Positions 1 through 5,552 of a stretch of 5,552 bases of DNA are shown here, piece by piece; positions within the stretch are counted from its first letter, which is position 1; every line of letters starts with the position of its first letter. The position numbers and the translations under genes were made by a program. This DNA comes from an uncultured Microbacteriaceae bacterium. Lineage in GTDB: Bacteria; Actinomycetota; Actinomycetes; Actinomycetales; Microbacteriaceae. Location of the stretch: the NCBI GenBank assembly GCA_946481135.1, contig CAMLMQ010000189.1, positions 1-5,552 of the forward strand. The letters run 5' to 3'. The notes beneath the pieces were generated by a model. The model was not told the origin of the DNA. It worked only from the letters and a program-made list of their open reading frames with translations, and searched no databases.

Positions 1-495
<495 letters not shown>

Positions 496-512
496 CCCGC
501 GTCTCCCGCCGA

Positions 513-563
513 GGGGTCGCGATTAGGGGTGTGCGAACGCACACAACCCCCCAAAGCGACCCC
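513..563 (+). terminator. Nested 51-bp inverted repeat, candidate terminator of the ligM-like gene
   Basis: The outer arms GGGGTCGC (513-520) and GCGACCCC (556-563) are perfect 8-bp complements. Inside them GGGG (526-529) pairs with CCCC (547-550), and TGTGCG (530-535) with CGCACA (538-543), giving a two-tier stem. It begins 17 bases after the TAA of the ligM-like gene, where a terminator is expected. No T-run follows, which is common for high-GC actinobacterial terminators but weakens the call. The repeated AGGGGT and ACCCC units could instead be protein-binding half-sites upstream of the next gene. Confidence 0.45.
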
Positions 564-598
564 ACGCGGCGTTCTGCGGACGCGGAACCGGCGACCAG

Positions 599-610
599 AT
601 TGTCGACAAT
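599..610. promoter_or_regulatory. Perfect palindrome ATTGTCGACAAT, candidate GntR/FCD operator
   Basis: A perfect 12-bp palindrome, AT-rich at its ends within very GC-rich DNA, centred 24 bases before the ATG of the oxidoreductase gene. It has the same outer arms as ATTGTATACAAT, the site I recall for the FCD-type GntR repressor MdcY, and differs only in the central TA to CG. The second gene of this operon encodes an FCD GntR protein. If transcription starts at the ATG, the palindrome covers about -30 to -19, so a bound protein would block RNA polymerase. Autoregulation is inferred, not shown. Confidence 0.6.
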
Positions 611-616
611 CCGCGC

Positions 617-622
617 TAGCAT
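617..622 (+). promoter_or_regulatory. Candidate -10 box (TAGCAT) for leaderless transcription of the oxidoreductase-GntR operon
   Basis: TAGCAT fits the actinobacterial TANNNT -10 pattern and ends six bases before the ATG at 629, the spacing expected when the start codon is itself the transcript 5' end. No Shine-Dalgarno sequence precedes the ATG (the bases there are ATCCCCGC), which supports a leaderless mRNA. No good -35 hexamer is present at 17-18 bp. Confidence 0.45.
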
Positions 623-628
623 CCCCGC

Positions 629-1399
629 ATGAGGATCGCGGTGCTGGGACTCGGGGAGGCCGGGGCGATCTATGCGCGCGGCCTCGCCGAACGGGGCGCC
701 GATGTCGCGGGATTCGATCCGGTCGCCACCCCACCGCTCGTCGGGGTCGACCGCCGCGACAGCATCCCCGCCGCCGTCGCCGACGCCGACCTCGTGCTCA
801 GCCTCGTCGGAGCGCGCGCCTCGGGCGCGGTGCTCGACGAGGCGCTGCCCGGGATGTCGTCCTCCGCCGTCTTCGCCGACCTCAACACCGGCGCTCCGTC
901 GCACAAGCGCACCCTCGCCGCCCGGGCCTCGCAGGTCGGCATCCCGTTCGCCGACGTCGCGGTGATGGCCCCCGTGCCGCGGGCCGGTCTCGACACCGAA
1001 CTCGTCGCGAGCGGAGACGGTGCCGCCGCCGCCGTGACGGCCCTCGGCGACCTGGGCGTTCCGATCCGGGTCGTCGGCACCGCCGCCGGTGACGCCGCGG
1101 GACTCAAGCTCGTGCGCAGTGTCTTCATGAAGGGACTCGCCGCGCTCGTCTTCGAGAGCCTCGACGCCGCGGAGCGCATCGGGGCGACCGCCGAGGTGCG
1201 CGCCCAGCTCGCCGCCGAACTCGGCCCCGACGGGGATGCCCTCGTGCAGCGCCTCCTCGACGGCACCCGTCAGCACGCCACGCGCCGCGAGCACGAGATG
1301 CGGGACACGCTCGCCTTCCTCGACGAACTCGGCGCCCCCGCGCACATGACCGAGGGCACGATCGCGTGGTTGCGCGCGCTGCAGACGGAGGATTCCTAG
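629..1399 (+). CDS. NAD(P)-dependent oxidoreductase, 6PGDH-like NAD-binding domain plus DUF1932 C-terminal domain
   Basis: 256 residues, ATG to TAG. The N-terminal Rossmann fold opens with MRIAVLGLGEAG, whose GLGEAG (7-12) is the dinucleotide-binding loop. Asp30 at the end of the second strand (GFDP) favours NAD over NADP. The C-terminal helical half looks like DUF1932: GDAAGLKLVRSVFMKGLAAL (154-173), where Lys160 lies where beta-hydroxyacid dehydrogenases carry their catalytic lysine, and a late RREHEMRD stretch (219-226). The family relates to 6-phosphogluconate and beta-hydroxyacid dehydrogenases, so oxidation of a hydroxy acid or the reverse reduction is likely; the substrate is unknown. 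It is probably cytoplasmic. It is the first gene of an operon with the GntR regulator that starts one base after its stop. The ATG at 629 is supported by the glycine loop being right at the N-terminus and by the -10 box six bases upstream. Confidence 0.85.
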   Translation: MRIAVLGLGEAGAIYARGLAERGADVAGFDPVATPPLVGVDRRDSIPAAVADADLVLSLVGARASGAVLDEALPGMSSSAVFADLNTGAPSHKRTLAARASQVGIPFADVAVMAPVPRAGLDTELVASGDGAAAAVTALGDLGVPIRVVGTAAGDAAGLKLVRSVFMKGLAALVFESLDAAERIGATAEVRAQLAAELGPDGDALVQRLLDGTRQHATRREHEMRDTLAFLDELGAPAHMTEGTIAWLRALQTEDS

Positions 1400-1400
1400 G

Positions 1401-2060
1401 ATGTCGGCTGTGACGACCACTCCCGCGACACCGACCGCGACGACGCGGACCGATCTGACGCGGATCCTGCGCGACGCGATCGTGTCGGGTGAGTACGCCC
1501 CCAACCAGCGGCTCATCGAGGCCGACCTCTCCGCCACCTACGGCGCGAGCCGGGCCGCGGTGCGCACGGCCCTGCTCGAACTCGGGGCCGAGGGGCTCGT
1601 CGATCGGCTGCCGAACCGCGGCTCGCGCGTCCGCGCGATCCCGCTCACCGAGGCGATCGAGATCCTCGAGGTGCGCATGAACCTCGAGGGCCTGTGCGCC
1701 GCGAAGGCGGCCGCGCACATCACCGATGCCGAGATCACCGAGCTGCGTCAGCTGCGCGCCGACCTTCTCGCCGCGGCGCAGTCCGACCTCTTCGAGTACT
1801 CCCGGCTCAACCAGCTGCTCGACCGCCGCATCCGCGAGCTCGCGCATCACCCGACCGCGGTCGCGATCCTCGAACGGCTGCGCGCCCAAGGCGTGCGCCA
1901 CCAGTTCCGGCTCGCGTTCTACCCCGGCCGCGCCGCGGTGTCGGCGCCCGAGCACGCCGCGATCATCGACGCGATCTGCGCCCGGGATGCCGCGGCGGCC
2001 GAGGCGGCGACGCGGGCCCACCTGCAGAGCGTCGTCGCGGCACTGCGCACGATCGGCTGA
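1401..2060 (+). CDS. GntR-family transcriptional regulator, FCD (FadR-type) subfamily
   Basis: 219 residues. The start is fixed by GGAGGA at 1387-1392, eight bases before the ATG and inside the end of the upstream gene, so the two are co-translated. Residues about 17-80 form the GntR winged helix-turn-helix, with the signature from YAPNQRLIEADL (32-43) through the recognition helix ASRAAVRTALLELGAEGLV (49-67) to the wing PNRGSRVR (71-78). Residues about 84-214 are the all-helical FCD effector domain, which in this family binds a small carboxylate, often through a metal held by Asp-x3-His and two later His. Here the late His pair is kept (His185 in PEH, His207 in AHL, 22 apart), but the first pair reads Asn137 and Asp141. 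The likely role is repressor of its own operon through the palindrome at 599-610; the effector is unknown. The gene ends 4 bp from the convergent membrane-protein gene. Confidence 0.92.
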   Translation: MSAVTTTPATPTATTRTDLTRILRDAIVSGEYAPNQRLIEADLSATYGASRAAVRTALLELGAEGLVDRLPNRGSRVRAIPLTEAIEILEVRMNLEGLCAAKAAAHITDAEITELRQLRADLLAAAQSDLFEYSRLNQLLDRRIRELAHHPTAVAILERLRAQGVRHQFRLAFYPGRAAVSAPEHAAIIDAICARDAAAAEAATRAHLQSVVAALRTIG

Positions 2061-2071
2061 GTGCTCAGTCG
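2054..2071. terminator. Candidate bidirectional terminator hairpin spanning both convergent stop codons
   Basis: CGGCTGAG (2054-2061) pairs with CTCAGTCG (2064-2071): CTGAG/CTCAG is perfect, then one G-T wobble, then two more G-C pairs. The TGA of the GntR gene (2058-2060) and the TGA of the minus-strand membrane-protein gene (2065-2067 on this strand) lie in opposite arms. The two-base loop must open to at least four in RNA and there is no T-run, so function is uncertain. On the minus strand the wobble becomes an A-C mismatch. Confidence 0.35.
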
Positions 2072-2319
2072 CCGCGGGCCGCGCGCGACCGCCGCTTCAC
2101 CGCGCCGATCGCGATGAGCAGCATCCCGACCCCGCCCGAGATGCCGGCTCCCACGACGGTGAGCCCGCGCAGCACACCGAGCCCCGAGCCGTCGGCCGCC
2201 TGATCGGGGATGCCGAACACGTAGAGCAGCACGCCGACGACGGCGAGCACGACGAGCAGACCACCCACCACGAAAAGGGCGATCCCGGAGGAGGGGCGGG
2301 TCTCGGCGGAGAGGCTCAT
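2065..2319 (-). CDS. Small two-helix membrane protein, hypothetical
   Basis: 84 residues, ATG to TGA. I do not recognise a family. Two hydrophobic segments are plain: residues about 13-36 (IALFVVGGLLVVLAVVGVLL and following) and about 50-74 (glycine-rich, ending MLLIAIGAV). A short polar loop, IPDQAADGSG, joins them and a basic tail KRRSRAARGD follows. By the positive-inside rule the tail is cytoplasmic, which puts both ends inside. Gly-rich helices suggest packing or oligomerisation. The gene lies 63 bp downstream of the alditol oxidase on the same strand but probably has its own leaderless promoter (TACCGT six bases before the ATG, no Shine-Dalgarno). It is credible as a gene because the hydrophobic pattern is coherent and it fills the gap exactly between two well-supported genes. 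Confidence 0.72.
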   Translation of the reverse strand: MSLSAETRPSSGIALFVVGGLLVVLAVVGVLLYVFGIPDQAADGSGLGVLRGLTVVGAGISGGVGMLLIAIGAVKRRSRAARGD

Positions 2320-2325
2320 GGCTCG

Positions 2326-2331
2326 ACGGTA
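2326..2331 (-). promoter_or_regulatory. Candidate -10 box (TACCGT, minus strand) for a leaderless small membrane protein gene
   Basis: Read on the minus strand, TACCGT fits TANNNT and is followed by six bases (CGAGCC) and then the ATG whose first base is 2319. This is the same spacing as at the oxidoreductase gene. No ribosome-binding site lies upstream. No clear -35 is present. Confidence 0.35.
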
Positions 2332-2382
2332 GGTCGGCGACGCCGCCCGGTCAGCCCGGTTGACCCGCCGAGCACCGACGAG

Positions 2383-3630
2383 CTAGCGCACGCCGAGCCG
2401 GCGCAGGTGGGCGTTCGCGAAGCGGCCCTCGGGATCGAGCCGGGCGAACACCGCCCGGGCGTCGGCGAGGCGCGGGGTGACCGCGGCGATCGCGGCGGCG
2501 TCGAACGCATGCCATTTGCCCCAGTGCGGCCGCGCTGCGAAGGGGGCGAGCGCCTCCTCGATCCGCGGCAGCAGCGCCCGCACGGCGTCGGGCTCGTTGC
2601 GCCACGTGAAGTGGATCGCGAGGGTGTCCCGTGCGTACGCGCCACTCAGCCAGAGTTCGTCGGCGGACGCCGTGCGCAGCTCGCTCACGAGCAGGTGCGG
2701 AGCGATGTCCTCCGCGAGCGCCCGCACCGCCGCGAGCGCCGGAGCCGCGTCGGCGCGGTCGACGAAGTACTCCGACTGGATCTCGTCGCCGTTGCTCGGG
2801 GTCGAGTCGAGTCGGAAGTGGGGCAGCCGGTCGCACCACGGCCCCGGCACACCGCCCTGCGCGGTGAGATTGTCGGTCGACCCGACGAGCGATGCGGTCT
2901 CGTGCCGCCGGCGCGCTCCGAGCCACTCCTCGGCCGGCTCCGCGCCGCCGAGTCTGTCCTTGCGCCACACGTCCCCCACGGCGTCGCCCGTCCACGTCGT
3001 GAAGACGCTCACGCTCGTGGCGGAGCCCGTCACGGCTGCGGGGTCGGCGAGCAGCACCTCCCACGGCGTCCCCGAGTACACGTCCTGCCGCACGAGGTAG
3101 CTCGGCTCGATCGCGAGGGTGACCCGCACGATCACGCCGAAGGCGCCGAGCCCCACGGCGAGCGCCGGGAAGTCGGCATCCTCGACGCCCACTCGCGCGA
3201 GCTCGCCGCGTGCATCGACGTACTCGAGCGCCCGCAGCGCGGTGGCGAGACCCCCGTTGCGGTCACCCGACCCGTGAGTGCCGGTGGCCGTCGCCCCGGC
3301 GATCGAGATGTGCGGCAGCGACCCGAGGTTGTGCAGCGCCCACCCCCGCTCCTCGAGCCAGGTCGCGAGCACCCCGTAGCGCGTTCCGGCGCCCACGGTC
3401 ACCTCGCGCCGCTCGGGGTCGATCACGGGGTCGGCCGGGATGCCCGTCACGGTGACGAGCGTGCCGTCGGTGTCGGCGAGGTCGGAGAACGAGTGCCGGG
3501 TGCCGAGCGCCCGCACCGGCCCCGGCGCACGCAGCACGCGCCGCACGTCGTCGATGGTCGCCGCCTCGACGAGGGCCGGAGCGCGGAAGCGGTGCGTGCC
3601 CGACCAGGTCGCGCCCGCGACGCCGGTCAC
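2383..3630 (-). CDS. aldO: FAD-dependent alditol oxidase (AldO / xylitol oxidase family)
   Basis: 415 residues, GTG start to TAG; Streptomyces AldO is close to this length (about 418). Such enzymes oxidise the terminal hydroxyl of xylitol, sorbitol and similar polyols with O2, giving the aldose and H2O2. The N-terminal half is the PCMH FAD domain: GTRHSFSDLA (43-52) holds His46, the same number as the His that carries covalent FAD in AldO, and SLPHISIAGATATGTHGSG (104-122) is the pyrophosphate-binding part. The C-terminal half keeps the substrate site: Glu317 and Arg319 in SELRT, Thr342 in HFTW and Lys372 in HWGKW, each three less than AldO Glu320, Arg322, Thr345 and Lys375 as I recall them. 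No signal peptide is seen, so it is probably cytoplasmic. The start overlaps the plsC stop as GTGA with no Shine-Dalgarno, suggesting translational coupling; Trp9 also aligns with Trp9 of AldO. Other sugar-lactone oxidases are less likely. Confidence 0.92.
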   Translation of the reverse strand: MTGVAGATWSGTHRFRAPALVEAATIDDVRRVLRAPGPVRALGTRHSFSDLADTDGTLVTVTGIPADPVIDPERREVTVGAGTRYGVLATWLEERGWALHNLGSLPHISIAGATATGTHGSGDRNGGLATALRALEYVDARGELARVGVEDADFPALAVGLGAFGVIVRVTLAIEPSYLVRQDVYSGTPWEVLLADPAAVTGSATSVSVFTTWTGDAVGDVWRKDRLGGAEPAEEWLGARRRHETASLVGSTDNLTAQGGVPGPWCDRLPHFRLDSTPSNGDEIQSEYFVDRADAAPALAAVRALAEDIAPHLLVSELRTASADELWLSGAYARDTLAIHFTWRNEPDAVRALLPRIEEALAPFAARPHWGKWHAFDAAAIAAVTPRLADARAVFARLDPEGRFANAHLRRLGVR

Positions 3631-4310
3631 GCGCGGGCGGGCGGGCGCACCGACGACGCGTAGACGTCGGTGTACTCCTGCCCGCTCAGCTTCGCGATCT
3701 CGTGCACGATCTCGTCGGTGATGGCGCGCAGCACGAAGCGGTCCTCGCCGACCCCCGCGTAGCGCGAGAAGTCGAGCGGGGGGCCGAAGACGATGAGCAC
3801 GCGCCGACCGAGACGGGGGAACTTCGCCCCCTTCGGCATGACCGCCGGGGTGCCGAACACCGCGACGGGGACGACCGGCGCGGGAGCCTCGACGAGGATG
3901 CGCGCGATGCCCGTGCGTCCGCGATAGAGGCGACCGTCGGGGCTGCGGGTGCCCTCGGGGTAGATGCCGAGCACATCGCCGCGTCGCAGCACGCCCGCAC
4001 CCGCGGCGATGCCGGCGGCCGAGGCCGACCCACCGCTGCGGTCGATCGCGAGCTGCCCGATGAGCCGCATGAAGTTGCGCCGGAACCAGGCCCCGAGGCT
4101 GCGCCCGGTCGTGAACTGCGACTTCGCGAGGTAGGTGACCTTGCGCGGGATCACGAGCGGCACGAACACCGAGTCGATCGTCGAGAGGTGGTTGCTCGCG
4201 ATGACGGCCGGTCCACGGCGCGGCAGGTTCTCGCGCCCGTGTACCTCGATGCGGAAGAAGAGATGCAGCAGCGGAACGGCCAGGAAGATCTTGATCAGCC
4301 AGTAGCCCAC
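3627..4310 (-). CDS. plsC: 1-acyl-sn-glycerol-3-phosphate acyltransferase (PlsC family)
   Basis: 227 residues, GTG to TGA. PlsC-type enzymes add the second acyl chain to lysophosphatidic acid to make phosphatidic acid at the inner face of the membrane. All acyltransferase blocks are visible: block I NHLSTID (40-46) with the HX4D pair His41 and Asp46; block II around [10 protein letters not shown] (85-94); block [10 protein letters not shown] (117-123) with the phosphate-binding EGTR; block [12 protein letters not shown] (145-154). A GRTGIAR stretch (131-137) lies between III and IV. The hydrophobic N-terminus (about 3-19) anchors or attaches it to the membrane. The start is supported by the GYWLIKIF opening usual in actinobacterial homologues and a weak GGCAGG five bases upstream. 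Genomes of this group often carry several paralogues, so this may be an accessory acyltransferase with a different acceptor. Its TGA overlaps the alditol oxidase GTG by four bases. Confidence 0.9.
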   Translation of the reverse strand: MGYWLIKIFLAVPLLHLFFRIEVHGRENLPRRGPAVIASNHLSTIDSVFVPLVIPRKVTYLAKSQFTTGRSLGAWFRRNFMRLIGQLAIDRSGGSASAAGIAAGAGVLRRGDVLGIYPEGTRSPDGRLYRGRTGIARILVEAPAPVVPVAVFGTPAVMPKGAKFPRLGRRVLIVFGPPLDFSRYAGVGEDRFVLRAITDEIVHEIAKLSGQEYTDVYASSVRPPARA

Positions 4311-4335
4311 GACAACCTGCCTACCACGTCGGCGC

Positions 4336-4341
4336 TATGCT
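4336..4341 (+). promoter_or_regulatory. Candidate -10 box (TATGCT) of the malic enzyme promoter
   Basis: TATGCT is a good -10 match and is the most AT-rich short stretch in the plsC-malic enzyme gap. It would start transcription near 4348 and give a leader of about 115 bases. The -35 region (about 4313-4318, CAACCT) is poor. The rest of the 152-bp gap (4311-4462) holds a hairpin at 4351-4367 and a pyrimidine-rich run, and no gene. Confidence 0.35.
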
Positions 4342-4350
4342 GGGCGACGC

Positions 4351-4367
4351 ACGCCGTGATCCGGCGT
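4351..4367 (+). other. Hairpin in the malic enzyme leader
   Basis: ACGCCG (4351-4356) and CGGCGT (4362-4367) are perfect complements around a five-base loop TGATC. A competing pair, CGACGC (4345-4350) with GCGTCG (4364-4369), uses part of the same 3' arm, so only one of the two can form fully. It lies just after the expected transcription start. It matches no riboswitch class that I recognise. A regulatory role is inferred only. Confidence 0.3.
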
Positions 4368-4462
4368 CGTCTCCCTCGTCGCCTCGTCTTCTCCGCGCCC
4401 CACCCGGTGCCCGACCGCCACCCGATGCGCGCTCGCCCTCTCTCCTGTTCAGGATGCCGACG

Positions 4463-5552
4463 ATGACGCCCGAAGATCTGACCACCGCCGCCCTCGAGTA
4501 CCACGAGCTCCCCCGCCCGGGGAAGCTGAGCGTCGAGCTCACGAAGCGCACCGAGGATGCCCGCGACCTCTCCCTCGCGTACTCCCCCGGTGTCGCCGCC
4601 CCGGTGCGCGCGATCGCCGCCGACGCGGCCGACGCCTACCGCTACACGGGCAAGGGCAACCTCGTCGCCGTGATCAGCAACGGCACCGCCATCCTCGGCC
4701 TCGGTGACCTCGGCCCGCTCGCGTCGAAGCCGGTCATGGAGGGCAAGGGGGTGCTCTTCCGCCATTTCGCGGGCATCGACGTGTTCGACATCGAGGTCGA
4801 CACGAGAGACGTCGACCGCTTCGTCGACACGGTCGCCGCGATCGCTCCCACGTTCGGCGGCATCAACCTCGAGGACATCGCGGCCCCCGCGTGCTTCGAG
4901 ATCGAGCGGCAGCTCATCGAGCGCTGCGACATCCCCGTCTTCCACGACGACCAGCACGGCACCGCCGTCATCGCCGCGGCGGGTCTGCTCAACGCGCTCG
5001 AGATCCAGGGCAAGCGGTTCGCCGACGTGCGGATCGTCTGCGCGGGCGCCGGCGCGGCGGGCATCGCGACCTTCCGGCTGCTGCACGCGCTCGGCGCGCC
5101 GGCCGGCAACCTCGTGCTCGTCGACAGCTCGGGTGTCGTGCACACGGGACGCACCGATCTCAACGGCTACAAGCGCGAGTTCGTGCGCGAGACCGAGGCT
5201 CGCACCCTCGCCGAAGCCCTCGACGGCGCCGACGTGTTCCTCGGCGTCTCGGGCCCGGGTGTGCTGTCGGAGGAGATGCTGCGCTCGATGGCCGACAAGC
5301 CGATCGTCTTCGCGATGGCGAACCCCGATCCCGAGATCCTGCCCGAGGTCGCGAAGGCGGTGCGCCCCGACGTCATCATCGCGACGGGCCGCAGCGACTA
5401 TCCGAATCAGGTCAACAACGTGCTCGGCTTCCCGTTCATCTTCCGCGGGGCGCTGGATGTGCGCGCGTCGGTGATCAACGAGGCGATGAAGATCGCCGCC
5501 GTGCACGCCCTGCGCGACCTCGCCCGCGAACCCGTCCCGGCATCCGTCGAGG
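4463..5552 (+). CDS. Malic enzyme (malate dehydrogenase, oxaloacetate-decarboxylating), 3' end beyond the window
   Basis: Open from ATG 4463 to the right edge, 363 codons with no stop; short-form family members run to about 390 residues, so little may be missing. It converts malate to pyruvate and CO2 with reduction of NAD(P). The N-terminal malic domain has [15 protein letters not shown] (34-48) with the catalytic Tyr40, KPVMEGKG (89-96) with the general-base Lys95, and the metal ligands in NLEDI (Glu137, Asp138) and FHDDQHGTA (Asp162). The NAD-binding domain has CAGAGAAG (193-200), ANPDPE (286-291) and [20 protein letters not shown] (308-327). NAD or NADP use cannot be decided by eye, and a C-terminal phosphotransacetylase extension, as in MaeB, cannot be excluded because the end is cut. 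The start at 4463 is preferred because AGGA (4451-4454) sits eight bases upstream; in-frame ATGs at 4454 and 4337 are alternatives. It is transcribed away from plsC. Confidence 0.93.
   Translation, partial: MTPEDLTTAALEYHELPRPGKLSVELTKRTEDARDLSLAYSPGVAAPVRAIAADAADAYRYTGKGNLVAVISNGTAILGLGDLGPLASKPVMEGKGVLFRHFAGIDVFDIEVDTRDVDRFVDTVAAIAPTFGGINLEDIAAPACFEIERQLIERCDIPVFHDDQHGTAVIAAAGLLNALEIQGKRFADVRIVCAGAGAAGIATFRLLHALGAPAGNLVLVDSSGVVHTGRTDLNGYKREFVRETEARTLAEALDGADVFLGVSGPGVLSEEMLRSMADKPIVFAMANPDPEILPEVAKAVRPDVIIATGRSDYPNQVNNVLGFPFIFRGALDVRASVINEAMKIAAVHALRDLAREPVPASVE

Noticed and set aside
2869..2875. ATTGTCG half-site resembling the operator at 599-610
   Set aside because: It lies within the alditol oxidase coding region, lacks the second arm, and is likely chance.
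1726..3663. 645-residue open frame on the plus strand running through the GntR gene, the membrane-protein gene and the alditol oxidase
   Set aside because: It crosses three supported genes, is low complexity (Arg, Pro, Gly, His, Glu), and the minus-strand frame holds every AldO active-site residue.
4337..4462. In-frame upstream ATG that would extend the malic enzyme by 42 residues
   Set aside because: The extension is Pro/Ser/Arg-rich and unlike family N-termini, the ATG lies inside the candidate -10 box, and a ribosome-binding site serves 4463 instead.
4454..4462. ATG at 4454 as the malic enzyme start (three extra residues)
   Set aside because: No ribosome-binding site precedes it, and AGGA at 4451-4454 is correctly spaced only for 4463. 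It remains a possible alternative.
4295..5506. 403-residue open frame on the minus strand opposite the malic enzyme
   Set aside because: Asp/Glu/Arg/Val/Gly-rich shadow; the plus strand carries the full set of malic enzyme motifs.

Overview
The window reads as ordinary chromosome from a high-GC actinobacterium. GC is very high, third codon positions are almost always G or C, gene spacing is tight, and GTG starts and apparently leaderless genes are present. The protein sequences fit Actinomycetota, and Microbacteriaceae would be a reasonable guess, but I cannot fix the genus by eye. There is no rRNA, tRNA, CRISPR array, insertion sequence or phage gene, and no sign of recent transfer.

Layout, left to right. 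Plus strand: (1) the 3' end of a LigM-like, GcvT-fold tetrahydrofolate-dependent O-demethylase (1-495, cut by the left edge). (2) A 133-bp spacer with a 51-bp nested inverted repeat (513-563), a perfect 12-bp palindrome ATTGTCGACAAT (599-610) and a leaderless-type -10 box (617-622). (3) A DUF1932-type NAD(P)-dependent oxidoreductase (629-1399). (4) A GntR/FCD-family regulator (1401-2060), one base after the oxidoreductase stop and clearly in the same operon. Minus strand, transcribed right to left: (5) plsC-like acyltransferase (4310-3627). (6) A FAD-dependent alditol oxidase (3630-2383), joined to plsC by a 4-bp GTGA stop/start overlap. (7) A small two-helix membrane protein (2319-2065), probably with its own leaderless promoter. 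Its stop lies 4 bp from the stop of the GntR gene, and a hairpin spans both stops. Plus strand again: (8) a malic enzyme (4463 to past the right edge, truncated), divergent from plsC across a 152-bp region with a candidate promoter, a hairpin and a pyrimidine-rich leader.

How the parts may work together. The oxidoreductase/GntR pair looks like a small self-regulated catabolic operon: FCD-type GntR proteins usually bind short palindromes such as the one at its promoter, and they respond to small organic acids. The plsC-alditol oxidase pair is translationally coupled, yet joins phospholipid synthesis to sugar-alcohol oxidation with no obvious biochemical link. The malic enzyme links the C4 acid pool to pyruvate and reducing power. 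I see no new multi-gene system. The points most worth a second look are the operator/leaderless promoter with its nested repeat, the changed metal-ligand positions in the FCD regulator, the plsC-alditol oxidase coupling, and the structured malic enzyme leader.
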